From Ctenosaura bakeri (Eukaryota > Chordata > Lepidosauria > Squamata > Iguanidae), in contig CAOLHI010002123.1 in the NCBI GenBank assembly GCA_948474755.1, forward strand, positions 186,001-250,000: DNA of 64,000 bases, read 5' to 3'. How positions within the stretch are numbered: position 1 is the stretch's first letter; the number at the start of each line of letters is the position of its first letter. The notes under the pieces are model-generated. The model did no database searches. It was not told the DNA's origin and worked only from the letters and a program-made list of their open reading frames with translations. This document shows positions 34,230-45,575 of this stretch, in pieces. Made by a program: the position numbers and the translations under genes.

Positions 34230-34964
34230 ACGTATGGGACCTTGCATCCAAGGCTGTGAAAAAGGGAGATTTTACAGTAGGTATTGGAGACCAAACAGAA
34301 GGGGGCTTGTAGGAGCATAGCAGGGGAGACAAATTAGTTGTTTGATGATGCAGGTAAGGGAGAGAAGGCTAGGCTGCTTCAGCTGAACATTTGTGGGGCG
34401 TAAATGACATTTCTGAGGCTAAATGAGAGTTAGCTTGGATTCGTGCCTCGGTGAAAAGCTGTTTGGGGATGATCTGTATGCTGGCTTGAACTCCCTGTGG
34501 GAGAGGTGGCATGCAAGTGTAACAGATCATAATGATCTCATCAGATGTAACTTCTTGGGGAGTCCTGACTCTCTACTTCCCCCTCCTTCTCTTTTTAATT
34601 GTGCATTTCTCAATTATCTCCTCTTCTAACAATCTTAACCTCATTATCTCCTGCAAAGTGGATGTTTCGTGTGTTTCCCTTAGCCAGAAAACATAAAAGT
34701 CATTGATCTTGGCTCAGACTTCACTGTTTTTTATGGCTTTTTTCTTTTCTTTTCTTTTTCCTCCCACTTTGGAGTCGTGTTGACTTGGCACCAAAGCCCT
34801 GGATTCATTTAACATCCAAATGCTTATGCTGTCAGGTGGCAACTCTATCAAAGAGATGGCAGGTGTTGAGGTACAAGGATCATCTGGAAAGGGAGAAACT
34901 GAAGACATCTGACAACGACAAACCCTTTGGACATATAGAAAGCAGGCTTCTTTGTTGGTTACTT
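34230..34964. other. No recognised feature
   Basis: Contains a (TTTTC)n-like pyrimidine run at 34,735-34,762. Open frames are short and unrecognised. Confidence 0.4.
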
Positions 34965-35060
34965 TTTACATTGCTATACTGCCTAATAGCCAACGCTTTC
35001 TGGGTAATTCACATAACAGAGCTTAAGTCCATAAAATATGAGAACATAACAAAGAATAAC
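34965..35060 (-). mobile_element. L2/SINE-type tail, reverse
   Basis: ttgctatactgcctaatagccaacgctttctgggtaattcac is the reverse of the widespread squamate tail form (gcccagagag..ggctat..ggcggtata), followed by an A-rich part (ataaaatatgagaacataac). Confidence 0.5.
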
Positions 35061-35620
35061 AGACAGGATCCAACGGTGTATATCTACTAGTTGTGCCAAT
35101 ACCAGATTTACGGATAAGCTAAATAAGCTACAGTTTAAGGTCTTGGGCTAGAGGAGCTTCTAAACACACAACAGATGACCAGTATACCTCAGTTAACAAA
35201 ATAGAAAATGTTCCTGGGCTTCACTTATTTGACAGAAACTTTGGCACCAGAAACAGAAATATAGCAGGAAAAGAATAGAGAATGGGAAGCAATAGCAGTT
35301 TGAAGCACTGCATGAACCAACAAAAATATTTGGAATCTTTTGGAGACCAAAACTTTTTCCAAAATGTATCAGGGGATGGTTTGTTTTTCTTCATCAGCCT
35401 CCACTTTTCTAATCATTTCCATTTTGGTGGCCAGATTTATAGAGCTATGCTTTTTTAGCATGCTGGTTGGAGCTGGTGAAGCTTGCCTCTCTGCTTTGCT
35501 GTTTATGTGTGTCAGGAAAGGATTCCAAAAGCAGCTGCCATTTTCTTTGCCTCTTTGAAGGAGGCCCTTGTGGCTACAGTGGGACTGGCTGTTCTTTCCC
35601 TGCAGAAGCTGTATCATATT
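35061..35620. other. No recognised feature
   Basis: No clear repeat or exon. Open frames at 35,340-35,676 on both strands are unrecognised. Confidence 0.4.
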
Positions 35621-35623
35621 GGT

Positions 35624-35794
35624 TGTTGTGGATTTTTCAGGCTTTGAGGCCGTGTTCTATTAGTATTTTCTCCTGACTTTTTGCCTGCATCTGTGGCTGA
35701 TATCTTCAGAGGAGATGCCAACCACAGATGCAGGTGAAATGTCAGGAGAAAATACTAATAGAACATGGCCTCAAAACCTGAAAAACCCACAACA
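35624..35794. mobile_element. Inverted repeat resembling Penelope-type hammerhead sequence
   Basis: Two arms of about 75-80 bp are inverted copies around a centre near 35,708: the left starts gttgtggatttttcaggc and the right ends gaaaaacccacaacaa. Each arm carries ccacagatgcagg and ag..tcaggagaaaatactaatagaac. Read outward from the centre, each arm has the order of a minimal hammerhead ribozyme: a ctgaaga-like or cagagga box, a short stem side, a gaaat or aaaaa box and gtcagg. The sequence resembles the ...gcgaaacgtcagg repeat common in squamates that I associate with Penelope-like elements. Core bases are degenerate in both arms. Confidence 0.45.
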
Positions 35795-36119
35795 ATCTAT
35801 GGATTCTGGCCATGAAAGCCTTCAACTTTACATCTTATCACATTGTTTATTGCAGATGTGCCTCTGCAGCCCAACACTGAAAAGCCTTCCTTCCCCACCC
35901 TCCCAGTGCTGATGCTGTTAACAAACCTTGTAGCTAAATGGAGGACAAAGAGGGGACTGGCAGGCATAAAAAGACTTTGTAAAAAGAAGGCAATTGCATT
36001 AGCCTGAGAAACACTGCCCTAGATGGTGCTGAAGGGGAAGCTATGCTAAAACTGCTATTATACTATCCAGTTCTGATCTCAGGATTAAGGAAAATGTCCT
36101 GTTCAAGAGTGGAACATAA

Positions 36120-36306
36120 TTGAACCTATTATGTCACTATGGATTCTACGGCATCCTGAGATATGTAGTTTATGGAGGCACAACAGCTCTCTGGCTGAGA
36201 ATTCTACATACTGTTCCCAGGCTACAGATCCCAGCCTTCCCTAGGATGTAGCCATGGAAGTTAAAGAGGAATACAATGCTACAATTGTGTAGGGTGAAAG
36301 AGCCTC
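36120..36306. mobile_element. MITE, diverged
   Basis: Contains atggattctacggcatcctgag, gagctctctggctgagaattc-like centre, and the right end atggaagttaaagaggaatac..tacaattgtgtagggtgaaag. Same family as 6,121, 7,371 and 54,280; the left tip is eroded. A further right tip alone (gctgtaactgtgtagtgtgaaag) lies at 36,393-36,415. Confidence 0.6.
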
Positions 36307-36425
36307 AGGTTGCTCACTCAGACACCAACCTTTAAGCTCCTATTTCTCACTCTGCCGACCCCCCCCAAAACCCCCCCCAAAGGAAATCAAAGTGCTGTAA
36401 CTGTGTAGTGTGAAAGTGCTCTTAA

Positions 36426-37312
36426 AGGAAGGGGTATCAGAAGATGCATTATTCAGTCTGCCCCGGATTTTGCCTCTGTGCTACTTCGCTTCCCCAATGG
36501 AATCTTGTAGCTGGTTATAAGAAATCAAGAGTCCAAACTTGATGAAATATCAACTTATATTATTGCTTTCAGTAGATTAAGAGATTAATAGCAAAAAAAG
36601 CAGCTGGGTGAAAACGCATATAATAAAGCACCAATGATTTGACAGTTTGAACTGTCAAATGGTTCATTCAAGACAAAATGTAACAAGTTATTCTGCTTTT
36701 GTGCCATTGTTGGCAACAAGACTTAAGGGGTCAGTTGGAAATGCTGCCGAGAGGATGTGATTTGTCCTGCCTGCCATTCCAGGAATGAAAACTAATTGAT
36801 GAAAACAACCACCTCTGCAGAGAGATCTTTTCCCTCCTTCACTTCATCATGTGTTTGTCTGCTACTGTTTGCAAACGGCTCTTGCCTTCATGCATCATGG
36901 TTACTGTCAAAATGGTCCCACTCTGTTTTTAAATGGAAAAGGAAGGTGCAAGAAAAAAAGAAGTCAGGTGCTGTAACCTCTCCTCCCTCATCTTTTCAGA
37001 GTCTAGAATAGATTTTAGATTCTTAGAGGAGTTATTCTGTTTGTTTGCTATCATTTCTATGTATTTCTCTCTCTAATCCATTACTTTGTTGAAAGCAGTG
37101 CTAGGTTGCCAGGTTGAGGTCCCATCTTCCCAAGGCACCTTTCCAGATAAAAATTCACATTGTAAAATCAATAATAAATTTAAGAGCCACAAAATACTAT
37201 AAAAGATTCAGTTAATAAATAATAGGAACCAGCAGGAACACTAATCACAAACAACACTTAGCCCAGTAAGAATAGCAAAATCTGATCTATAACGATCAAG
37301 GGGAGCTGCGTC
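36426..37312. other. No recognised feature
   Basis: Includes a short perfect inversion at 36,638-36,662 (tttgacagttt / aactgtcaaa). No gene or repeat family otherwise. Confidence 0.4.
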
Positions 37313-37372
37313 TTGTTTGTTTGTTTGTTTGTTTGTTTGTTCGTTCATTCTTTTGTTCGTTCGTTCATTCAT
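37313..37372. repeat. (GTTT)n/(GTTC)n microsatellite
   Basis: gttt units followed by interrupted gttc and attc units. Confidence 0.9.
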
Positions 37373-37617
37373 TGTATAGTCTTTCTTTTGCCTAAGGATG
37401 GGACCATGGTTTTAGGGGCCATCAAATATATTTAGAATGAACCAAAGCTTTAAAAATTTAAAAACACTTTATACAGTCACCAGAAATGAAAAGAAAATAC
37501 AGCACCCACCCAACTAAAACGCCCTTCCACAGTGATTAATGCCAGTTAACAAATATTCACCTGAATTAAATGATCTTTTAACCCTGAAGAAAGAAGAAAG
37601 GGAGGGAGTTTCAACTA

Positions 37618-38015
37618 CTGGATATAGTCATGTATAAGTCTAAAAATTTTAGTCAAAAAATTGATTCCCAAAACCTGGGTCAACTCATCCATGGGTCAAT
37701 CAAAAAAGAAACCATCCCCTTCTCTGCATAGAGTGGTGAAAGGTGAGAGCTTAGTCTGTCCCAGGAGAACCTGAAAGAAGCATTGACTCTCTACTGTCTC
37801 TGTCATGAGCTCTTTCTGGTCTTCTAAATGCCTGGGAGGGAAAATGGCAGCAGTGGTGGCCAGGGAAGGATGGTTCCCTGAGGAGGAGCTGGTGGTTTTC
37901 CCTCTTAACGGATGGCCCTTGACTTGTCCACAGGCCATAACAAAATCCATAATGTTGCCCCCAAAATCTGCCCTTGACTTATACATGAGCCTGACTTATA
38001 TTCAAGTATATCCAA
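37618..38015. mobile_element. Tc1/mariner-like MITE, TA-flanked
   Basis: Termini are inverted: left ctggatatagtcatgtataag and right cttatattcaagtatatccaa. A TA dinucleotide directly precedes (37,616-37,617) and follows (38,016-38,017), the target duplication of Tc1/mariner elements. A sub-terminal gacttatacatgagcc block is also mirrored on the left (atgtataagtct). About 400 bp, no transposase. Confidence 0.65.
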
Positions 38016-38128
38016 TATGTAAAAATCAACGTTTGTGAATTTGTGAGTTTGTCTGTATCAGGCAGGCGAAGACCTCATATGATTGCCTGTGTGAGGCGAG
38101 AAGACCTTATATGATTGGCTGGCTGTAA

Positions 38129-38215
38129 AGATTCTATGGGATCCTGGGGCTGGCAGTTTAGGGAGGGGCCTCCAAAATTATTAGCCAGAGAGCTCTTGGG
38201 CCTCAGTCCGGTTGC
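38129..38215. mobile_element. MITE core fragment
   Basis: gattctatgggatcctggggctggcagtttagggaggggcctcc..gccagagagctcttgggcctcag matches the left half and centre of the gcagtttcgggaggggc MITEs. Confidence 0.55.
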
Positions 38216-38519
38216 TATGGAGATGAGGCCCAGCAGCAAGGAGGAGGGCAGTGTATTCCCTCAGGAACGCAAACTCTGTATGTTAATAACTCTAAATACA
38301 GATTGGATGGGGGAATATGAGGAACAGTTACAAGTAGTGGACAAGAAAGTTTGGGGAATTAGAGACACAGGCTCTGAAATCTATGTGTTTCAACTGCATC
38401 TAATTCCTAAAGTAAGGTAGGTTAATTCCTAAGATATTTCTAACAAGTGTTACCTATGAGAAAATAAAATCCTGGGTGATGCTGGTAAATATGGTAATAA
38501 AGTATGGTAATAAAAAAAA

Positions 38520-38640
38520 AACCTCACTAAAGAGATGTCAGCCTAAGCAGGTAGGTCTTGACAGCCCACCTAAAGACCCGTAGTGACGGGAATTCACACA
38601 AACAGAGTTCCATGACTGAGAAGCCAAGTGGTTATCACAG
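38520..38640 (-). mobile_element. Possible L2-like fragment
   Basis: cctaaagacccgtagtgacgggaattcac..agagttccatgactgagaagcc resembles the decayed 15,700-15,965 copy in order. Weak. Confidence 0.28.
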
Positions 38641-39222
38641 ACGTGCGGCTGGTTGTTACAGGTAAAGACACTTCCATTTCAGTAATATAGAGCTTACCCC
38701 ACCCCCATTATTCTGAGGCTTGGCACTTCTTATTGCTTGTCTATCCTTGCCCTAGCAAATGTCACTCGTTGTACACTTTCTATGATCCTTCTGAAGAAAT
38801 TCAGCCTCTAGTCCTCATGGTGGTAAACATATGTTTGTGAGCAACAGGGCTGCAACAGTGTAAACCTATTTGTCTCAGGTAGTAGGATGGAGTGTGTGTG
38901 TGTGTGGGGGGGCAGAATATAGAAGAAGGCAGGAAGAGTTGTCTGAGTAGTTTTTTAAACTGGCCCCACCAGGGAAAGGTGGCATTTGAGCTATGCTTCA
39001 GATAAACAGAGGTATTATTTGGTGTCAACTTTGGCTAGAACAAGGTGTAGGAGAGAAACTGGTGCGCAGTGCTGATCACAGCCTCCTGATGCATGACATT
39101 TCTGTGAAATCCTCATGCGACAACACAATATGGCTTGCACAGTCTTTTTTCCTAAGGATGGCCATGTTTTATTATTTGTGACAAGTTCTGTTGTAGGGCA
39201 ATGAACACAACTATATATCAAC

Positions 39223-39380
39223 AATAGCACCCGAAACTGCCTCCAATTATCTTTGATCCGCTCCCTCTTCCCACTGAATTTCTCCTTTGTTTCTTCGACT
39301 GCCCAGCCATTAAGGAGCTATCACAATTCCCATCAATCCTTTGTCACCTAATGTCCATGCTCGGTTTGGGCTGGCAGTCA
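39223..39380 (+). mobile_element. LTR family copy B (U3 fragment)
   Basis: agcacccgaaactgcctcc..attatctttgatcc, aatttctcctttgtttc, ccattaaggagctatcacaa and cccatcaatcctttgtcacctaatg match 49,895-50,045 closely, in the same orientation. Only the U3 part is present. Confidence 0.7.
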
Positions 39381-40440
39381 AAGGCAGCTGATAATGCACA
39401 GACTTACCCAAGATTCAGTTCTTGCATGAGAGCCAGTGGCTGAATGTCTAATATTTCTTGTTGATTGGTAAGAGACAGGTACAATGGAAGAGTGCACCTC
39501 TGAGGCATTTTTCAGAGCAGGAGCAATGATGTCATCTCCCTGAGCACCAGAGTAATTGGTGACCCTCCTTTCCCTGGCAAGCAAATGAACTAATAATGAG
39601 GCTTTCATATTTCACCACTTCTAGTGATACATGAGCATAGAAGTAGTCAAAGGGTAAAGAAAATAACTAAGCAGAGGCTGGAAACTTCATTTATTTTCTT
39701 TGATGGGCTTTCTACTTTGTGCTAACATGATTCTTTGCAAGACTGTTTGCATGTCCAATTAAAAGCTATAAGTTGCACTGCTGTTCTTAAGATGTTTTGC
39801 TAGGTCCACCTGTATTTTATAATCAGAGGTACACAATATTTAGTCCAGCGGGGCTTACCTACAGGTAACTGTATAAGGAAAGGGTGCCATGCTGATTTTT
39901 CTACATTGTCAATTATGCTGTATGCGGCTGCTGTGATCTGCGTGTGCCTGTGGAGTGACCTTTGTTTGGAAATACCCCTCTAATTTTTAATAGCAAAACC
40001 TGTTCTTCTCCAACTTCCACCTCTGACTAGTAGATATGTCCATGAATTGTCCATGCCGTAGAGCATTAATGTCATTTTATGTTTCCAATAATAGCCCATT
40101 GATGTGACACAACATTTCCAGGACATGAACAGGAAATTACAATGGCAGCTGTAAGCCCACATTTCTGAAAATATCACATTCCCTCACCATCTGAATTCAC
40201 CCCCCCCACACACACACACAAAAGCTAAAATAGCTCCAAGTAGGAAAGGATAAGAAAATTTTTGTTCAGTCCTGGTTTCGGATGTATGGATTTATTTTGT
40301 TTTTCTATAGATTCAGATCTGGTATCTATACCCATGTGAGTTTGTGTGTGATAACATGTGCCATCCTGCCTATGTGAGAAGCAAATGAACTCAGATCAGA
40401 GAAGGGATGGAGTTTAAAATGGAAATCATGGCATTTTAAG
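39381..40440. other. No recognised feature
   Basis: About 1 kb without coding or repeat family, apart from a short C/CA run at 40,201-40,220. Confidence 0.4.
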
Positions 40441-40444
40441 GTAA

Positions 40445-40447
40445 TTT

Positions 40448-40515
<68 letters not shown>

Positions 40516-40518
40516 TCC
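40445..40518. repeat. (CTTT)n microsatellite
   Basis: About 18 uninterrupted cttt units. The minus-strand lysine/glutamate/arginine open frame across it is an artefact of the repeat. Confidence 0.95.
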
Positions 40519-40960
40519 CTTTTGCATTTGTCAGCTTTTAGCTGTGCACTTTCAATTTTTTTTAACAAAAAAAAATTCTCTCCAACTCTATCAGTCTTTT
40601 TCAAGCCCAGTACATCTCCAAGAGAAATTGTTCCAACAGCAATAAAAAAAGGCCAGCTCCTGAGATCATCAGTCACTTTGCTCATGGTGTTAAAACATAA
40701 TCTGACTCATATACTTCTTGCTTAGATGGATCATCTGTAGGCCAGTTCTCCACAATGCTTCTTGACCCTGAAAAACCCTGAAAGGGAGGGCTTCCATTTT
40801 TCTTGTAGAACTTATACAGGGGTGTTGGTGATCTCTGCGCCCAATTGCATGGCTATGAGTTAAGCATCCTTTCTCCTTAACAAGAAGGTTCAAGCAGAGC
40901 TGGCCTTCCCATCAAGCAGAGTGAGATTGGTTGCCTCAATCAGAATATAGTGGGTGGTAC

Positions 40961-41150
40961 ATAGTGGTGTAGTGGTTTGAACATTGAGCTACAAAGCTGG
41001 TGACCAGGGTTCAATTCCCCACTCAACCATGGAAACCTATTGGGTTACCTTGGGTGCATCACTCACTCTCAGCCCCTGAAAATCCTGTGATAATTTCCTT
41101 AGAGTCCCCATAGGTTGAAAACAACTTGAAGGCACACAACAACAACAGAT
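40961..41150 (+). mobile_element. Sauria-type tRNA-derived SINE, near complete
   Basis: The clearest copy here: A-box side gtggtgtagtggtttgaacattg, B box ccagggttcaattcccc, body actcaaccatggaaacctattgggttacc, tail agagtccccataggttgaaaac..cttgaaggcacacaacaacaac. The final (CAA)n is a usual SINE end. Confidence 0.85.
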
Positions 41151-42500
41151 CAGGCAGAAGTTGAACAGATCAACCAGAAGTGGAGCCACCTGTCATTTTC
41201 CTGCTTGGGATAGCTAAACTATGTGCTCTATCTAGAGGGCAACTTGCCTTGTTCCCCCAAGTTCACATTTTGCCTAGACTTGTCCTAAGACTTTTTGCTA
41301 CCTGTAAAGAAAACAGCACCCCCTTTCATTCCACATATACAAATCAATTCAACTGGCTATTGAATGTTTCTTCAATGTCTGGCAATGAGACATAATCCTC
41401 CATCACATCAGAGGGCAGCTGGCTAGCTGGGAGGGCAGAGGGGAGACTGGGTGATACACACAGCCATTCTCCCCAGCACTTGGCTGTCATATCCCATCGT
41501 GCTGCTTAAGCTGACTAGCTCACCCCTGCCTAATAGCCTGTTTGCACCCCCCCCCATGCTCCCTTCAGGAGAGGTGGAATATGCTATCCCATCACCAAGA
41601 TTCAAGTAATACTCAACAACCCATCTGGTCAGTTTCTACAAGTAGAATAGCATGTGGGAGGCAATATCTTGTCCCTCACCTCAGGCAGAAAAATGTCTTG
41701 GGCCCACTCTGTATTCAAGCAGTTGCCATCTCTTTAACTGCCAGATTCAGCTCTGGATTGGGGTGGGTGAGTAGAGAACCTCCAAAAACACTTCTTGCCT
41801 AATTATATGTTCTTGTTGCCAGATGCTTTCAGAACTTTAACTCAATGCTGTTCAAAGAGGCAGCCCTCAAACTAGTGACGGTCCTTGAGCCAATGGCTAC
41901 CAGTCCTTTGCAAATTTCCAGGGAAGAAAGAAACAATTGAACCCTGTGGGCACAAATATAGTGTGAGCCCCTGGCATGTTGGAGAAAAAATTGCCCAGTC
42001 TCCCACATCAGGTGGTCATGGAAGCACTCCTCTAACTGCAGAACCACTCCATGTCAAAATGCAAAACAAGTCATTTTGTCAGCTTTAAAAACAAGACAAA
42101 ACAACTAACCTCATGGCTCCAGTCTGAGCTGTAGCTGTTAGCAGGTGATAATTCTCCTCTTTATAAAATGAAACGTTTGATTTATTGATCATTGAAAATC
42201 TAGCTAGTATGTTAGAAAGCAAACCTTTTTAAAAAGAACAAAAACTATACCCATTTTTCTTGAGCAGTTTTTAGAAACCAAGGAATTGGTGCATAAAAGC
42301 TGCTGCATTAGCTGCCTATTCCTATTTCATTCCAACAGGAGGTGCTGGTGGTGGACACTAAATCTGTAAATGGTTTGAGATCAGGTTATCAGAAGAGCAC
42401 TTGGACCTTTAGATCTCCCTCAGAAGGCCTGTCATTAAGATCTGTTAGACTGGCAACCACTACCCTTTTGGTAGTGGCCCTGTATTTATGGAATTAACTA
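41151..42500. other. No recognised feature
   Basis: About 1.35 kb of ordinary sequence with no repeat partner in the window and no recognised coding segment. Confidence 0.4.
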
Positions 42501-42504
42501 TCAT

Positions 42505-43010
42505 TATTGTCATTATATTTATTTTTATCCCCCCTTTTCCCCAGTTTGAGATTCAGGGTGCTTACAACAGATTAAAAGACGTTGTTAAAAATTCCATTCA
42601 ATACAATATAAAAGTTAAAAAGTGGTAAAACTATCAGAAAATTAAAATCAGTTTAAAAACATAAACCGTAAGAACACAATAACACTACAAAAATAATAAA
42701 TAGAAAATCCACCACATTGTACATGGTCTATCCCACCTAAACAATCAGTCCTCAAAGGCCTATTGAAACAGGATGTCTTCATTTGTTTGCAGAAAGAGAG
42801 GAGAGAGGACACTAGTCTTTCTTTTTTGGGTAGGGAGTTCCAGAGCCTGGGGGCAGCCACTGAGAAGACCCTATCTTGTGGTCCCAATGGGTGTACCTGT
42901 GAGGGTGGTGGGACAGAGAGAAGGGCCTCTCCAGGGTCTCTCAAAACACAGCCAGGTTCATAAGAGAGAATATAGTCCTTCAAACAACCTAGACTTGAGC
43001 TAGATTGGGT
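42505..43010 (-). mobile_element. L2-like LINE 3' end with ORF2 C-terminus
   Basis: The plus strand opens with a reversed tail (tatttttatccccccttttcccc). The minus frame 42,648-42,983 encodes RVFSVAAPRLWNSLPKKERL and SLLSFCKQMKTSCFN, the diagnostic L2/Jockey-group C-terminal motif. Better preserved than the 10.1-kb copy. The reverse-transcriptase core is absent. Confidence 0.75.
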
Positions 43011-43084
43011 AAAGTAACTAAATTAGTTTTAGTTAATTTATGTGGTACTCTGCATTATTTCTTCTGCTGCTGTTTGGGATTCAT

Positions 43085-43195
43085 TGATATGTGATGAATT
43101 ATGCAGTATTGTTTTGTGTTTTATGACAGCCACCATGGGAGGCCTTTTTGCCATGAAAGGCAGCATACAAATCTTTGAAAAAGATAAATAAACTC
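43085..43195 (+). mobile_element. L2/SINE-type 3' tail, forward
   Basis: gccaccatgggaggcc...atgaaaggcagcatacaaatctttgaaaaagataaataaac is the forward tail type (gccgcc...ggcgg.ata.aaat..aataaa). It lies head to head with the reverse L2 copy just upstream. Confidence 0.5.
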
Positions 43196-43796
43196 TAGGC
43201 ACAACTGGGGGAAATCTGCTGGTTAACGTGTTTCCTTTCTTTTCTTTCCCCCACTTTTTTCCCCTTTGGTTGGGGGAACGTGGAGTGGGGGATAAGTGAG
43301 AAAACACTTGACTAAAATGCAGTGCAAAATTTATGTTGTTTTTGTCTGGACAGTCCCCAGTGAGTGCTTAATGAAGGGAAATGAGAGGGGATGGTGACTC
43401 CTTAGCAGACAGTTAATTGCTCTTAGAGAGGAATTCAGGCTCTCTGTGAAAATTCTCCAACATACATTGCTAAATAAGCAAATATTGCTGGAACAGTGAC
43501 CACCAGCTGTACCTCTGTCTCCTTGTCCCACTGGAACCACTGCTATGGATTCCAAGGATTCAGAAACCTTTAGATTAGATGATCAGTAATGTTTGAAGAG
43601 AGTGTAAGCAGGGAAATACTATTCAGCCTAGTCAATGTGTTGTCTACCTGTTTCCACTGCAGACTCAATTTATTCTTCCTTGGCTATTGCTGTAGAAATA
43701 CATTCCAAACACAATTGCCTTGCACTGCTTTACAATGAGTGTTCAGTCTTTTGCCATTTCGTTCGTCTAGGTCAGATGATCTTAGACTGTCATCAT

Positions 43797-43870
43797 AAGA
43801 TAGTTCCCCCTTATCCCCATTTTTGTTTTCTGTAGTTTCAGTTAACTGTAGTCAACTGTGGTCTGAAAAT
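43797..43870 (+). mobile_element. Tigger/pogo-like MITE fragment
   Basis: tagttcccccttatccccatttttgttttctgtagtttcagttaactgtagtcaactgtggtctgaaaata has the order known from vertebrate Tigger-type MITEs (agt.ccccccttatcc...ggtttcagttac...gtcaacc..ggtc.gaaaat). The right end was not found. Confidence 0.45.
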
Positions 43871-44091
43871 ACCTTCCTCCCTCCCACCCTTTGCCATGGT
43901 CCATCCAACAGCATCCAGGTAGTGGCACCCACACAGCATCCTCTGGGTCCTGCCACCTGGACCTTGACTGCCTGTCCATCTCACACTTTAACTGCCCCTG
44001 TAACCGGTACCACCACAGGAAATAGCTTTGGCATCACTGGAAGTAGCCCCTTAGCTTTTGCAGGGATGATAGAGAATAATTTGAGAAAGTA

Positions 44092-44389
44092 CAGTTGGCC
44101 ATCAACATTCACTAGGGTTGGGGTGCAGGACCCTCATAAAAGTGGAAAATTGCAAATATCAAACTATGTGTCTGAGGGAAGGGGTCCAAGGTGTGGTGGG
44201 GAGAATGGGCACCCAAGGTCTAAACCAGGTCAGGAAAAGAGAGGAAAGGGGGGGTGGCATGGTGTCCCTATATTTTCTTTCTCTCACCCATCTCCTTCCT
44301 TGGGTGTGTGCAGGGGCATCAGGAGCAGGTTTGTGGTCCTGAGAATTTGGGCTTTGAGCTGTCCTTAGCTGGCCAGACAGTGGCAGGAG

Positions 44390-44421
<32 letters not shown>

Positions 44422-44585
44422 CCACCAGAGGCAGGTTTTTAAAGGGCTACATGGCCTGATCAGAGCTGCCAAGAGGGAAGGTTCCTCCAGAAAAAAAGTG
44501 CCTGAGGTGGGAGCACAGAGCTTGAAGAAACTCACAAATAATCAGATCCGTGAAAGTCAAACCCATAAATGTGGAAAGCCAACTG
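44092..44585. mobile_element. Tigger/pogo-like MITE, TA-flanked
   Basis: Ends cagttggcc (left) and ggaaagccaactg (right) are inverted, and TA lies immediately outside each (44,090-44,091 and 44,586-44,587). Sub-terminal blocks (aagtggaaaattgcaaat left; cagatccgtgaaagtcaaacccataaat right) are of the type known from Tigger MITEs. A (GGA)n at 44,386-44,420 lies inside. No transposase, about 494 bp. Confidence 0.7.
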
Positions 44586-44599
44586 TAATTCGGATCCAC

Positions 44600-44695
44600 T
44601 GGTTCTCATTCTAGTTTCTAGAGAAGTATATAACAAGCTCACTTGATCTTCTACATGACACCCCTTCAAGTATTTATGTATGGCTATCATACTAA
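44600..44695 (-). mobile_element. CR1 fragment
   Basis: ttctagtttctagagaagtat..aacaagc, acatgacaccccttcaagtatttatgtatggctatcat corresponds to the reversed CR1 block (ctctggagcagcagaaaacaagc ... ccttcaaatatttaaacatggctatcatg). Confidence 0.65.
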
Positions 44696-45242
44696 CCTGA
44701 ATTATAGGGTCTGGTACTCTCCCCCATTTCAGGCATCCACACAGGAGTCTTGGAACATATCCCCTTGGGTAAGGAGGAACTACTGTAACAGGATCTAGGG
44801 CTTAGACATAGTATTTTTTGGACTACAGTGCCCAAGAACCTCCCAACCAGCTTGGCCAATGACTGTGTCTTTTACTGTGACACATCAAGGTTGCACAGCA
44901 AGAGGGACAATGTGAGACAATTTGACATGGGCTCTTACAAGGCAAGCCCTTCTTTCTCCAGATCTTGTGTGCACTGTGGAGCCTTACCCCAAAGCCAGAG
45001 CTCAGACTTATGACTTTTTTTTTTTTTTACTGCAACTCCCAGATCCAGACATCATTGCTAGTGGTGATGCTGGCTGTGTGATGCTGGCATTTGTAGTTTG
45101 TTTGTTTTTTAAAAAGCCGTTCTGAGAAGAGCCATACTGGATCAAAGGCATCTCTGCCCAGATCTCATGTAGAAGACAGAGCATGCTTGTGTTTGGCTGC
45201 TCTTGACAGGAACCAGTGGTTTGAAGTTACGTTTCCAGGCTG

Positions 45243-45330
45243 TACACCTCCATTCCATGATACAGTTTAATTGGCAAAATATTTAATTGGCATGAAATAT
45301 AAATTATATTCTGTTATGACTGGGAACTTG
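45243..45330 (+). mobile_element. LTR family copy C (5' end of U3)
   Basis: ctgtacacctccattccatga, tttaattggcaaaatatttaattggcatg and aaatataaattatattctgttatgactgg are the reverse complement of blocks at 4,373-4,460 and match the 58.7-kb end. Suggests that the LTR begins tgtacacc. Confidence 0.6.
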
Positions 45331-45575
45331 CGGGCAAAGAGGAACTGGATATGCATGTGGTTTTCATCCATTACATACATTTATTTTGGTCAATGACCAG
45401 CAATCACAAAGAGCAGAACAGAATGATAAAAGACCTAGTGAATACATCAAAAAGAATAAATTACTAAATAGAATTTTTTAAAAGCCTTGAATATAAGATG
45501 TTTAAATATCAAATAGAAAGTATTTGAATTACAATGATATAATTAAAGCAGCATAATATCACAATCTACCCGGCA

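Noticed and set aside
40326..40685. 119-residue frame with a Lys-Glu-Arg repeat
   Set aside because: The repeat is the translation of the (CTTT)n microsatellite; flanking residues are not recognised.
43823..44368. 181-residue plus-strand frame
   Set aside because: Spans a Tigger-like MITE and its flank; no domain seen.
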